Below are positions 51,930 to 60,943 of a stretch of DNA of 61,007 nt, piece after piece. This DNA comes from Gemmatimonadota bacterium (lineage in GTDB: Bacteria; Latescibacterota; UBA2968; GCA-2709665). The DNA lies in NCBI GenBank assembly GCA_028873695.1, contig JAPPNU010000022.1, positions 1-61,007 on the forward strand, read 5' to 3'. Every line of letters starts with the position of its first letter. Position 1 is the first letter of the stretch. The position numbers and the translations under genes are program-made. Under the pieces are notes generated by a model. The model was not told the origin of the DNA, made no database searches, and saw only the letters and a list, made by a program, of their open reading frames with translations.

Positions 51930-52898
51930 ATGCCTTTCAACCCGAAACAGATCTCTATAATGCGGAGCGGCGCGATCGGAGACTTCGTACTGACGCTGCC
52001 CGCGGTCAACGCGCTGCGTGCTGCATACCCGCGCGCACACCTCCAACTCATCGGCAATCCATCGATTCTACGCCTCGCCCCTCTCAAGGACCACGTCGAC
52101 GTCAACAGCGCGGAAGTCGCCGGCCTCTATAATCCCGTGGGGCCGGTCCCTGAACGTACACGCACACTCTTCTCGGATGTCGATCTTCTTCTTGCCTACG
52201 CCGTCGACACGGATCGCAGCCTTCAGTCCCGGCTCACTGAGATTGTCAGCGGCCGGGCCGTGGTTTACGACCCGCGACCGACTGGAGGCGTCCACGTCGT
52301 CGAACACCTCCTGACGCCGTTGAGGTGGATGGGCATTCCCGCTTCCGACCCGATGCCCCGTATCCGCCCGGCCGTCGATGAACTGGCTCAGGCAGGCGAG
52401 ATCCTTAAAAGACACGGTCTGGCCTCCCCTCTGATAGCCATTCACCCCGGGAGCGGGGGCCGGGATAAATGCTGGCCGCTGACTTCCTATTTCGAACTTG
52501 CCCGCAGACTCGCCACACGCGGAGCGGGCGTCATGGCCGTATGCGGCCCCGTGGAGCGGGACGTCGTCGATGAACTGCCGGCTCACCTAACCTGCCTGGT
52601 TCCCCGGGACCTTCGCAGCCTTGCCGCCCTGCTGCACGCAGCCGACCTGTTCATTGGAAACGACTCCGGTCCCGGACACATAGCAGCGGCGGTCGGCACC
52701 CCGACACTCACGCTGTTCGGCCCCACGGACGCGGAAACGTGGGCGCCGCGGCATTCCCTCGCCCGTATATTGAAATCCCCGGGCGGCCACCTCCCTGCCC
52801 TGTCGGTCGAAGCCGTGCTGAATGCCGCACTCGAGATGATTGCAGCGGAACGATCTAGGCCGCCGGATTCAAGCCGATCGCAATCCGTTTCGACGTGA
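51930..52898 (+). CDS. Glycosyltransferase family 9 (heptosyltransferase-like)
   Basis: A 322-residue protein. The opening ISIMRSGAIGDFVLTLPAVN, the segment AIHPGSGGRDKCWPLTSYFE and the block FIGNDSGPGHIAAAVGTPTL followed by LFGPTD are the three hallmarks of ADP-heptose:LPS heptosyltransferases. It most likely adds a heptose in lipopolysaccharide core synthesis at the cytoplasmic face. Together with barrel proteins it supports a Gram-negative envelope. Its own acceptor sugar is unknown. Confidence 0.88.
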   Translation: MPFNPKQISIMRSGAIGDFVLTLPAVNALRAAYPRAHLQLIGNPSILRLAPLKDHVDVNSAEVAGLYNPVGPVPERTRTLFSDVDLLLAYAVDTDRSLQSRLTEIVSGRAVVYDPRPTGGVHVVEHLLTPLRWMGIPASDPMPRIRPAVDELAQAGEILKRHGLASPLIAIHPGSGGRDKCWPLTSYFELARRLATRGAGVMAVCGPVERDVVDELPAHLTCLVPRDLRSLAALLHAADLFIGNDSGPGHIAAAVGTPTLTLFGPTDAETWAPRHSLARILKSPGGHLPALSVEAVLNAALEMIAAERSRPPDSSRSQSVST

Positions 52899-52960
52899 TT
52901 CCTGTACCGGTTCACGCCATAGGATTTGACAGCCTGGGACCAATTTGGCATATTAACCAG

Positions 52961-53172
52961 GATTCGTCGTTTTTCGGGGACGTTGGTTCGTATACGTGCA
53001 AGTTGACAAAGGCGATTAAACTGCGGATTACCAGGATACACCAGGTTGCTGGACGTGAACGGAGATATCATCCTTATGGACGACCTCAATACCCCGTTTG
53101 GCGCCGGTCCCTTCTGTGTTTTTTGTGCTTTTTGTGGCCAATTTGACGGTTGTCTTTTTTCGAACTGAGGTC
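52961..53172 (+). repeat. Repeat family R1, copy C
   Basis: About 212 bp: GATTCGTCGTTTTTCGGGGA, AAAGGCGATTAAACTGCGG, CTGGACGTGAACGG, CTTCTGTGTTTTTTGTGC, ending TTTTTTCGAACTGAGGTC. Same order as copy B, and it also matches copy A over the first ~110 bp. It fills most of the 343-bp gap before the PhyH gene at 53242 and has the same orientation as that gene. The rest of the gap shows nothing else. Confidence 0.8.
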
Positions 53173-53241
53173 AAACAACGGCGTCACAGACGTTTCGGGT
53201 TTGTCATCGCGTTTCGCTTAGACCAACACCGGGAGATTCGA

Positions 53242-54204
53242 ATGAGCGCCCTGCTCGACCTGACTTTTCGCGGGAATCCAATGGCGGGATCCGTCAACGA
53301 CGTGGGCGAGTTGCGGCGCTCGGACGACATTCTGCACGACCCTGCCGCACTGCACGCCCGAATGGCGGATGACGGCTACCTCTACCTGCCCGGACTCCTC
53401 GACCCTGAGGAATCGCTGGCGGCGCGGCTGGAAGTGATGAAGCGGCTCGCCAGGCTGGGCTCGGTGGATGAAACGCTTCCACTCATCGAGGGGAAATACA
53501 AGCCAGGCGGCGGGCTCGGCACCATGTTCGACTTCACGCTCGATAATCCGGCGCTGATGAAAGTTCTCTATGACGGACCCATGATCCGGTTCTACGAACG
53601 ATTCCTGGGCGGACCCGTCACCCACTTCGACTATACATGGTTCCGGGTCAAGGCGCCGGGAAACACGTCTCCCACCCAACCCCACTACGACGTGGTTTAC
53701 ATGGGCCGGGGAACCCCCAACCTCTACACCTCCTGGACCCCGCTGGGCGACGTACCTTTCGAGATGGGCGGCCTGATCATCCTGGAGAATTCACACAAGT
53801 GCGAACGCCTTCGCCACACCTACGCGCGGACCGACGTAGACAAATACTGTGAAAATGAAAACGAAGCCGGACGGATCGTTGAAACCGCCAGGATCCAGAA
53901 GCGCGACCTGACCGGGGAGGAACAGTCCCGAATCCGATGGAATTCCACCGGTTCGTATGCGTCCGACGCGATCCAGGCTCGAAACGAAGTCGGCGGCAGG
54001 TGGTTGACGGCAGACTACAAACTGGGTGACGTGCTCGTCTTTTCGATGCATACGCTGCACGCCAGTTCCGACAACCGCACCGACCGGATCCGCGTCTCCT
54101 CGGACTCGCGCTATCAACTCGCCTCCGAACCGCAGGACGAACGCTGGATCGGGACGCGTCCACCGGCGCATGGCATTCGCGCGAAACAGGGCATGATCTG
54201 TTGA
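53242..54204 (+). CDS. Phytanoyl-CoA dioxygenase family protein
   Basis: A 320-residue non-heme iron oxygenase. Iron ligands are in PTQPHYDVVYMGRG (HxD) and VFSMHTLHASSDN (distal His), with the 2-oxoglutarate Arg in RIRVSSDSRYQ. The N-terminal helix ADDGYLYLPGLLDPEESL is the PhyH opening. It is only distantly similar to the PhyH protein at 46706. ATG 53242 has GGGAG six bases upstream; the longer open frame upstream crosses repeat R1 and is not supported. Substrate unknown. Confidence 0.87.
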   Translation: MSALLDLTFRGNPMAGSVNDVGELRRSDDILHDPAALHARMADDGYLYLPGLLDPEESLAARLEVMKRLARLGSVDETLPLIEGKYKPGGGLGTMFDFTLDNPALMKVLYDGPMIRFYERFLGGPVTHFDYTWFRVKAPGNTSPTQPHYDVVYMGRGTPNLYTSWTPLGDVPFEMGGLIILENSHKCERLRHTYARTDVDKYCENENEAGRIVETARIQKRDLTGEEQSRIRWNSTGSYASDAIQARNEVGGRWLTADYKLGDVLVFSMHTLHASSDNRTDRIRVSSDSRYQLASEPQDERWIGTRPPAHGIRAKQGMIC

Positions 54205-54287
54205 TCTTTACTCGTTCGTAGCCTGCAGTCACCGGAAACGTCGTCCACAGATGAATTCGCCCGAACTCACCTGACACGCCCGTTACT

Positions 54288-56210
54288 TCAGTCTCCCCCC
54301 TTCGAGCCTCGTTCCTGCATCTGACGCACAAACGAATTCTCCGCATAGTCGCCACGCACGGCCCTGAAGTCGGCTGCAGCTTCGTCCGCGCCGCCGTCGA
54401 CGCCATAGCCGATTGCCGCGGCGGCGCCGAATTCCTTTTCCGCGTCCGCCAGCACCTTTCTCGCGGCCGAGGCGCGCAACTTCCCGAGCGCCGCTCTCAA
54501 TTCCGCCAGGTCCCGCGTCGTGAGCGCTTCCACGGCGTCGCCGGTACGATCACGGTACATGCGGCGCACCCATGCCCACTCGTCCCTTTCGTACATCCCG
54601 TCCGCCCGCGCGAATGCCGAATTAAATGCCGCGACCGTGTCGATGTCTCCTGAAGCGATACGCGATTCGATCTCGGCCAGCCTTGTCCTCGCAAGCAACA
54701 GACCGCCCACGTCCGCCCAGCACGCATCGTATACCTCCCCTTCGGACGGACCCAACCCCTTTCCGTCCGCCACCCGCCCAAGGATCCTTGCAATCAGGTA
54801 CATGTCTATCGCGCCCGCGTAACTCCTGATCCCGTGGCGCAGAACCAGGCGCCGGATCCTCACGCCATTGTGGCGTACGTGATCCACTTCTCGCGGTGTC
54901 TTGTCATACAGGGCGTTGAGAAGCGCCTCTCCCCGCATCATACGCTCGACCGTGTAGGGACTGAACACCTCGTACCGGATCCTGTCGCGCTTATTGGATG
55001 ACGTGCGCCGGTCCCGGTCCGGCCACTTGTCGCCATCGCGAACCGTTCCCGCCGTGTGCAGGTTCATCGCAGGCGTAAGGTAGCTTGCCCCCCTTTCCTC
55101 GACGAGGTACGAAAACGGCAAATCGCGGGTATCGAAGTTCGTCATATGCTTGCCGATGACAACCGTGAACGGCCCGACCGCGCTGGGCAGGAGCATATAG
55201 GAAGAGGATCCCGTCTTGCTTCCTCGTTCGAGCACGCCCTGGTGTACGGGACCGAGCTTATACATGTGGTTGCTCTGGTTGGTCCCGCTGCCGGCATTGT
55301 AAAACGAATAGAGTCCCGCGATCAGAAGCGTACTCCTGTGGTGCGTTACCGTGTAAGGACCGCCGAACACGGCGCAGGCTTCGCCGTTAAAGCACTCCGA
55401 ATTGGCGAAAAAGAGTGAATTCTCGGCCGAAAACTGCTTTCCGACCTCGACGCCCTGCCCGATAAAGCACCGGGAAAGGATCGCGCCGCTGTCCACACTC
55501 GAGCCTTCCGCGATAATGAAATCCTCGGCCACAACGGATGCGCCTACCCTGGAGCACGCACCGTCCTCGCTCAATACGGTCCCGTTCTTCAGCATGGCCG
55601 CCCCGACGATCTCCGCGCCGCAACCGACATTTACATCCAGAATCTCATTGACATGCGCCACGACGGCTCCTTCACCAACCACCCCCACATCGGACGTGAT
55701 TTCTGCGACGTATGCGTCGACCATCTCCTGTAGACGCATCGTCATCTCCGTCCGGTACCGGTGCATACTCATTACATAGGCGAACTGGCTGGACATCTCA
55801 TCGAACATCGGGATCTCGCGCCCGCCACCCTCGTTAACGGCTTCCACAACCACGCCATTTCCGAACGCCGCACCGGCGCGCGTCACCATCTGCCCGACGT
55901 CCGTTACGACCGCACCGTCGCCGATCCTGTAGTTTGCGAGGTGACCGCGGACCCGAGTCACCCGCACGTTGTCGCCCAGTTCGCAGTCTATCAGGGTTGC
56001 GTCCGAGATTTCCGCCGGCAGGTCCGCGCCGGCGAAGGTCACGGCGCCTTCCAGAGCGCCCAGCTTTATCTGTCCGTAGAATCCGACGCGCTTCACGCGA
56101 TCCGGGTTGAATCCGCGCTTCACTTCGACCCTGGACCAATCCGGGGATTCGCACCCGTTCCGTTCCATCGCCTCGACCTCAGCCCGTGAAAGCGCACGAT
56201 AGCCGGCCAT
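54288..56210 (-). CDS. DUF4954 family protein (left-handed beta-helix)
   Basis: A 640-residue cytoplasmic protein. The first half contains hexapeptide-like turns (VGEGAVVAHVNEIL, AEIVGAAMLKNGTVL, SRVGASVVAEDFIIAEGSSV) that build a left-handed beta-helix as in sugar acyltransferases and nucleotidyltransferases. The family DUF4954 is known from Bacteroidetes and Spirochaetes at this length. The second half (from about 400) is helical and unique. The helix suggests binding of a nucleotide-sugar or acyl donor, but no catalytic His is certain. It is divergent from nagB, with about 260 bases between, so a shared amino-sugar role is possible. Confidence 0.78.
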   Translation of the reverse strand: MAGYRALSRAEVEAMERNGCESPDWSRVEVKRGFNPDRVKRVGFYGQIKLGALEGAVTFAGADLPAEISDATLIDCELGDNVRVTRVRGHLANYRIGDGAVVTDVGQMVTRAGAAFGNGVVVEAVNEGGGREIPMFDEMSSQFAYVMSMHRYRTEMTMRLQEMVDAYVAEITSDVGVVGEGAVVAHVNEILDVNVGCGAEIVGAAMLKNGTVLSEDGACSRVGASVVAEDFIIAEGSSVDSGAILSRCFIGQGVEVGKQFSAENSLFFANSECFNGEACAVFGGPYTVTHHRSTLLIAGLYSFYNAGSGTNQSNHMYKLGPVHQGVLERGSKTGSSSYMLLPSAVGPFTVVIGKHMTNFDTRDLPFSYLVEERGASYLTPAMNLHTAGTVRDGDKWPDRDRRTSSNKRDRIRYEVFSPYTVERMMRGEALLNALYDKTPREVDHVRHNGVRIRRLVLRHGIRSYAGAIDMYLIARILGRVADGKGLGPSEGEVYDACWADVGGLLLARTRLAEIESRIASGDIDTVAAFNSAFARADGMYERDEWAWVRRMYRDRTGDAVEALTTRDLAELRAALGKLRASAARKVLADAEKEFGAAAAIGYGVDGGADEAAADFRAVRGDYAENSFVRQMQERGSKGGD

Positions 56211-56381
56211 TTGTGATCTCTCCTTCCTTCATGTTTCGGTTCAGGCGTGCGTATCTCACTGAAAAACCGGTCATTATCGAATCAGGAGGGCGGGTAAGAT
56301 ATCCTTCGCCGCACCCAACGGCAAGCGTTTTCTATCGAATTCCCGTCCGGTTCCGCTGTTCCCGGTTCAAGGGCAAAAACC

Positions 56382-56410
56382 TTTACTTCAATCCGGCCAT
56401 TTGGTATATT
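56382..56410 (+). promoter_or_regulatory. Sigma-70-type promoter of nagB
   Basis: TTTACT (56382-56387), 17-base spacer, TATATT (56405-56410). A start near 56417 leaves a leader of about 54 bases before the ATG at 56471. No operator repeat is obvious. Confidence 0.6.
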
Positions 56411-56470
56411 GGCTTTCCTTTTCAGGCAGTCGCCAATCCTATATACGGCGTTCCACGATGGGAGAACCGG

Positions 56471-57223
56471 ATGTCCGGCAGCATCAAACTTGAGGTTTGC
56501 GAGAGCAGCGCCGACGTGGCGGTCAACGCGTCGGAAACCATTGCAGGTCTGATCCGCGCGACACCCGATGCGGTGATCGGCCTGGCTACGGGTTCCACGC
56601 CGGAACGTACCTATGACAGGCTCGCAGACCTGCATCGTAACGAGGGTCTCCGATTCGCCGGGGTAACCTCCTTCAACCTGGACGAATACTGGGGACTGGA
56701 CGGCGATCACGATCAGAGTTACCGATATTTCATGAATGACCGCCTTTTTCGGAAGATCGACATTCCGCCCTGGAATACCCATGTCCTGAACGGTACCGCC
56801 GCCAATCCCGATCTGGAATGCAGGGCGTTCGAGACGAAAATCCTCGCTTCGGGCGGAATCGACCTGTGGCTGCTCGGTATCGGCACCAACGGACATATCG
56901 CATTCAACGAACCCGGCAGCCCCGTGGACAGCCGTACCCGACTCGTCAACCTTGCGCCGAGTACGATTGAGGCGAACAGCGACGGCCGTTTCTTCAAAGA
57001 CGCCGCCAGCGTCCCCCGATTCGCCCTTTCGGCGGGAATCGGTACCATTCGGGAGGCACGGCGTATTCTGCTGCTGGCCACAGGCGCCGGAAAGGCAGAT
57101 GCCGTTGCGCAGGCCCTTGAAGGACCGCCAACCACGGACTGCCCGGCAAGCCTGCTCCAGAGCCACCCGGACTGCACGTTCATGGTGGATCGCGAAGCGG
57201 CTTCCAGGCTTGAATCCGGTTGA
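56471..57223 (+). CDS. nagB: Glucosamine-6-phosphate deaminase
   Basis: A 250-residue protein that turns glucosamine 6-phosphate into fructose 6-phosphate and ammonia. Visible blocks: VIGLATGSTPERTYDRL for the phosphate loop, TSFNLDEYWGLDGDHDQSY, GIGTNGHIAFNEPGS and the ATGAGKADAVAQAL helix. The start ATG 56471 has GGGAG nine bases upstream; the open frame before it is not family-like. It lacks the C-terminal allosteric tail of E. coli NagB, so it is probably of the short, non-allosteric type. No nagA is adjacent. Confidence 0.93.
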   Translation: MSGSIKLEVCESSADVAVNASETIAGLIRATPDAVIGLATGSTPERTYDRLADLHRNEGLRFAGVTSFNLDEYWGLDGDHDQSYRYFMNDRLFRKIDIPPWNTHVLNGTAANPDLECRAFETKILASGGIDLWLLGIGTNGHIAFNEPGSPVDSRTRLVNLAPSTIEANSDGRFFKDAASVPRFALSAGIGTIREARRILLLATGAGKADAVAQALEGPPTTDCPASLLQSHPDCTFMVDREAASRLESG

Positions 57224-57304
57224 ATCCGAACGCAACGAACGTCCGTCGCGCCACAACGCAACGGGACCACCTTCCAAATTTCCCGCATTTTCATGGAGCG
57301 TCAA

Positions 57305-57550
57305 ATGGACCGCGAATCGATTAAGTCAGGCGTGTACCGGGTGATCTCGAGGGTTCTCGGAATCGACGCAGCCGAGGTCGCCGAGGACCAGAGCTTCACG
57401 GCGGATCTGGGCGCCGAATCCGTACAATCCGTAGAACTCATGGCCGGATTCGAAGAGGAATTCGAAATTGAGATGGACGAAGATGAAGCCCTGGCCGTAC
57501 AGACCGTAGGCGGCGCCATCGACTTCATCGCACGGTATGTAAACGATTGA
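57305..57550 (+). CDS. Acyl carrier protein
   Basis: An 81-residue acidic helical protein. The phosphopantetheine site is Ser39 in TADLGAESVQSVELMAGFEE (usually DLGADSLDTVEL). The preceding helix SGVYRVISRVLGID and the acidic end fit. It is not beside fatty-acid synthesis genes, so it is a dedicated or stand-alone carrier rather than the main AcpP. GGAG lies before the ATG at 57305. The DRE-TIM gene follows 40 bases later with its own good ribosome site. Confidence 0.85.
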   Translation: MDRESIKSGVYRVISRVLGIDAAEVAEDQSFTADLGAESVQSVELMAGFEEEFEIEMDEDEALAVQTVGGAIDFIARYVND

Positions 57551-57590
57551 TCGCGCACCGCTTGCCCCGCCATTTCCAGGAGTGTACCCC

Positions 57591-58982
57591 ATGAAGACAG
57601 GAGACCTGATCGAAGTTGACCAGCCGAATCTCCTCGACGAGCAGTTCGACTACAACCTGCCGCCGCGGATTGTGTTTGACGGGCCGTTATATGAAGAAAT
57701 CGGAGACCGGCTTGTCAGATTCGACCCGAAGGACGCCCTTGCCCGCGACCTCGTCATTACCGATACCACCTTTCGGGACGGCCAGCAGGCCCGGCCGCCG
57801 TACACGGTGGAACAGCAGGTCAGACTCTACGACATGATGGCCAGGCTCGGCGGGCCCAACGGGATTATCCGGCAGACCGAGTTCTTTCTCTACACGAAGA
57901 ACGACCGGCGAACGCTGGAAGAATGCCGCGCCCTCGGGCACCGTTATCCGGAAATCACCTCCTGGATCCGGGCGGACAAGGGCGACTTCCGCCTGGTTAA
58001 GGAAGCGGGCGTTCAGGAAACCGGGATGCTCACACCCAGTTCCGACTACCACATCTTCTACAAGCTCAAGAAAGACCGAAGAAAGGCATTCAACGACTAT
58101 CTGGAAGTTGTCGAAGCCGCCTGGGAGTCCGGCATACGGCCTCGGTGTCACCTTGAAGACGTCACCAGGGCGGATATCGACGGATACGTCCTGCCCTTCG
58201 TCCAGGAACTGATGCGCCGTTCCGAGCAGGTCCCTCCCGAGCTCCGCGCCAAAATCCGGCTCTGCGACACGATGGGATTCGGGATCAGCTATCCGGGCGC
58301 AAGCCTGCCGCGGTCGATTCCCAAGCTCGTCTACCGGATGACCAACGACGGCGGGGTGCCGCACGATTGCCTGGAATGGCACGGGCACAACGACTTCCAC
58401 AAGGTTCACGTCAACGGGGCAACCGCCTGGCTCTACGGCTGCAATGCGCTCAACACCACGCTGTTCGGTTTCGGCGAACGTACCGGCAATCCTCCGCTGG
58501 AGGGCGCCATCCTCGAATACATCGGCCTTCAGGGGAGCCTGTGCGGCATAGACACCATGATGATCCAGGAGATGGCCGACTACATGCGCGCCATCGGCGT
58601 GGACATCGCGCCGAACTACCCGTTTGTGGGCCGGGACTTCAACACCACCCGCGCCGGAATTCACGCGGGCGGGCTGCGTTCCGATGAGCGCATCTACAAC
58701 ATTTTCGATACGACTGCATTGTTCGGACGTCCGCCCAGGGTGGCCATCACCGACAAGACCGGTGTCGACGGGGTGGCCCTCTGGGTCAACGAGTTCCTTG
58801 GTCTCAAGGGCAGCGACCGGCTCAGCAAAATCAAAGTGCATAAAGTCGCCCGCTGGGTGATGGACCAGTACGAAGTCCACGGGCGGATGAGCGCAATTAC
58901 GGACGAGGAACTGGAAGAACAGGTCAAGATCAACCTCCCGGACCGGTACGCGACCTGGCAGGCAGGCCGCAAAGCCGGCTGA
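57591..58982 (+). CDS. DRE-TIM metallolyase/synthase (HMGL-like, isopropylmalate/citrate-synthase relatives)
   Basis: A 463-residue protein with an HMGL-like TIM barrel from about residue 55. The metal and catalytic motif is DTTFRDGQQARPPYTVEQ, the C-terminal metal His pair is WHGHNDFHK, and the active-site loop is GFGERTGNPPLEG. The family includes isopropylmalate, homocitrate, citramalate and Re-citrate synthases and HMG-CoA lyase. The variant DTTFRDGQQ, without a leucine-type regulatory tail, resembles the Re-citrate synthase branch as I recall it, but I cannot confirm this. It condenses or cleaves an acyl-CoA with a 2-oxo acid. It follows an ACP gene by 40 bases. Confidence 0.72.
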   Translation: MKTGDLIEVDQPNLLDEQFDYNLPPRIVFDGPLYEEIGDRLVRFDPKDALARDLVITDTTFRDGQQARPPYTVEQQVRLYDMMARLGGPNGIIRQTEFFLYTKNDRRTLEECRALGHRYPEITSWIRADKGDFRLVKEAGVQETGMLTPSSDYHIFYKLKKDRRKAFNDYLEVVEAAWESGIRPRCHLEDVTRADIDGYVLPFVQELMRRSEQVPPELRAKIRLCDTMGFGISYPGASLPRSIPKLVYRMTNDGGVPHDCLEWHGHNDFHKVHVNGATAWLYGCNALNTTLFGFGERTGNPPLEGAILEYIGLQGSLCGIDTMMIQEMADYMRAIGVDIAPNYPFVGRDFNTTRAGIHAGGLRSDERIYNIFDTTALFGRPPRVAITDKTGVDGVALWVNEFLGLKGSDRLSKIKVHKVARWVMDQYEVHGRMSAITDEELEEQVKINLPDRYATWQAGRKAG

Positions 58983-59026
58983 TCCGCTCGTTTTCGTCCT
59001 TCAATTACGATTTCCGGCTCCGTTTC

Positions 59027-60046
59027 GTGACAACGCGCACCGTCTCACATACCGCACTCAACGCATTTTGCGTTGACCTCCTCGATGCGGCGGGCGTGCC
59101 TGAATCCGACGCCCGAATCACGGCCCGCATCCAGGTCGAAGCAGACCTCCGCGGCGTACATTCCCATGGCGCGCGCGCCATTGCGGGCTATATCCGCCAG
59201 ATCCTGAAAGGCGACATCAACCCGAATGCCCGGCCCCGCGTCCTGAGTGAGGGGGCCGCGTACGTTCACATGGACGCGGACAACGCCCTCGGACAGGTGG
59301 CCGCATACAGGGCGATGCAGCGCGCGATCCGGAAGGCAGAGGGGTCGGGCATCGGCATGGCCGCAGTCCGGAATACCAATCACTACGGCGCCGCGGCATA
59401 CTATGCCAACATGGCGGCCGAGGCCGGGATGGTGGGATTCAACACAACCGGCGGACGAAAAAATCGGGGCAACATGGCGCCGTTCGGCGGCATCGAACCC
59501 GTTATCGGGAACGCGCCGTTCGCGTACGTGATCCCCGCGGGGCGGGAACGGCCCATCATCCTCGATATGGCCACGGGCGTTGTTGCCGCCGGCAAAATCG
59601 GAATTGCCAGGGACCGAGGCGAAAAGATCCCCCTGGGCTGGGCGCTGGACGCGGCGGGCAATCCCACGGACGACCCCGCGGAAGCGTGTATTGTCGTACC
59701 TCTCGGCCCCAAGGGGTCGGGACTCGCCACCGTGATGCATTGTATCGGGGGCATCCTGGCGGGCGCCGCATTTCCGGACGTCGAGAAGTTCGGCTATCTG
59801 TTCATTGCGATCGACGTGTCGACGTTTGCCGAACCCGATACCTTTGCGGCAGAGGTCGACGCCCGTATTCAGACGATCCGCGAGGCCAGGCCGGCGCCCG
59901 GTGTTGACCGCGTCCACTACCCCGGCGAGCCGGAATGGATCACCCGCGAACGCCACCTCGAAAGCGGTATTCCGATGCTGCTTCCGCATGTGACCGACCT
60001 TGAATCCGTTGCCGACCAACTGGGCGTCTCAGCCCGCCTGGGATGA
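59027..60046 (+). CDS. Malate/L-lactate dehydrogenase family oxidoreductase (Ldh_2)
   Basis: A 339-residue NAD(P)H-dependent 2-hydroxyacid dehydrogenase. Visible blocks: ADLRGVHSHGARAIAGYIRQ at residues 40-59, then ALGQVAAYRAM, NTNHYGAAAYYANMAAEAGM with the catalytic His, and DMATGVVAAGKI. Members act on malate, lactate, ureidoglycolate or 2,3-diketo-gulonate; the exact substrate is not readable. It starts with GTG at 59027 after a 44-base gap from the DRE-TIM gene. The three genes from the acyl carrier protein onward are probably one transcript. Confidence 0.85.
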   Translation: MTTRTVSHTALNAFCVDLLDAAGVPESDARITARIQVEADLRGVHSHGARAIAGYIRQILKGDINPNARPRVLSEGAAYVHMDADNALGQVAAYRAMQRAIRKAEGSGIGMAAVRNTNHYGAAAYYANMAAEAGMVGFNTTGGRKNRGNMAPFGGIEPVIGNAPFAYVIPAGRERPIILDMATGVVAAGKIGIARDRGEKIPLGWALDAAGNPTDDPAEACIVVPLGPKGSGLATVMHCIGGILAGAAFPDVEKFGYLFIAIDVSTFAEPDTFAAEVDARIQTIREARPAPGVDRVHYPGEPEWITRERHLESGIPMLLPHVTDLESVADQLGVSARLG

Positions 60047-60100
60047 CACTCGCGTACCGGACCCACCGACGGAAACGCCTTCCACAGTTGCAGATGACCG

Positions 60101-60832
60101 ATGGACATCCTCGTCCTCACAGCCACCGCATTCGAGCAGGAGGTGCTCAGAAGGACCATTCCGCACCCCACCACGCGCACCTTCGCCCACCGCGAACGCA
60201 CCGAGGGTAAACTGGGGACGCGCCGCGTCGCCCTGATCGAGACCGGTATCGGCGCCGTCAATACGGCGCAGGCGCTCACCGCGGCTCTGGAAACGGAACG
60301 GCCCGACTTCGTTCTGCAGGTCGGCGTCGGCGGCGCCTACGCCGGTTCTCAACTGAACGTGGGCGACCTCGCCGTCGCCACCGAGGAGAACGACGGGGAA
60401 CTGGGGATCCTCGCGCCCGACGGCTGGCTGTCGGCGGATCGCATCGGCATCCCCGTTCTGAGCAGGAACCTGAATCACTACAATACCTTTCCACTCGACG
60501 CGGTCCTTGCCCGGCGTGCGGCAACCATGATCCTCAACGTGCGCCCGGATGCAACTCCGGCCGTGCGCTCCGGTCCTTTCGTTACAGTACAGCAATGCAG
60601 CGGCCTTGCCGTCAGAGGCAACGAACTCGCAGCCCGGTTCAACGCGATCTGCGAGAATATGGAAGGCGCCGCCGCCGCGCACGTCTGTGCGTTGTACGAC
60701 GTTCCATTCATCGAACTGCGCGGCATCAGCAACCTCGTCGAAGACCGGGACACGGCCGCCTGGAAGCTCCCGCTGGCCTCCGGGAACGCGCAAGGGGCCG
60801 CGCGTGTCCTGATCGAAAACCTGGCGCTCTGA
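60101..60832 (+). CDS. mqnB: Futalosine hydrolase
   Basis: A 243-residue nucleosidase that cleaves futalosine in the alternative menaquinone pathway. It has the nucleoside-phosphorylase fold with VLTATAFEQEVLRRT at the N-terminus, QVGVGGAYAGSQLNVGDLAV for the base site, and ENMEGAAAAHVCALYDVPFI followed by ELRGISNLVEDRD, which is distinctive of MqnB rather than MTA/SAH nucleosidase. It indicates menaquinone made via futalosine; other mqn genes lie outside. It begins 54 bases after the Ldh gene. Confidence 0.88.
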   Translation: MDILVLTATAFEQEVLRRTIPHPTTRTFAHRERTEGKLGTRRVALIETGIGAVNTAQALTAALETERPDFVLQVGVGGAYAGSQLNVGDLAVATEENDGELGILAPDGWLSADRIGIPVLSRNLNHYNTFPLDAVLARRAATMILNVRPDATPAVRSGPFVTVQQCSGLAVRGNELAARFNAICENMEGAAAAHVCALYDVPFIELRGISNLVEDRDTAAWKLPLASGNAQGAARVLIENLAL

Positions 60833-60920
60833 AAAAGACGAAAAGACGCGAAACTACGAAAAGACGAGACTACGAACGACGAAAACCAAAACAGCGAAAC
60901 TACGAAAAGACGAAAAAGCG
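60833..60920 (+). repeat. Array of the 8-bp unit, third site, left arm
   Basis: About 88 bp of GACGAAAAGACGCGAAACTA-like units (period 7 to 9, unit near TACGAAAM) starting at the base after the futalosine hydrolase stop. It faces an opposite-strand array at 60944. Confidence 0.8.
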
Positions 60921-60943
60921 GGAATACATCATCCGTCTTCTGG

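Noticed and set aside
53003..53031. Promoter inside R1 copy C (TTGACA, 17 bases, GATTAC)
   Set aside because: The -10 box is poor and the -35 box is not kept in copies A or B, so it is probably chance.
53098..53241. N-terminal extension of the PhyH protein by 48 codons
   Set aside because: It is encoded by repeat R1 and its flank; the ATG at 53242 has a ribosome site and begins a normal PhyH N-terminus.
57687..58880. Minus-strand open frame of 397 codons antisense to the DRE-TIM gene
   Set aside because: Shadow of a gene with intact catalytic motifs; composition is atypical for a protein.
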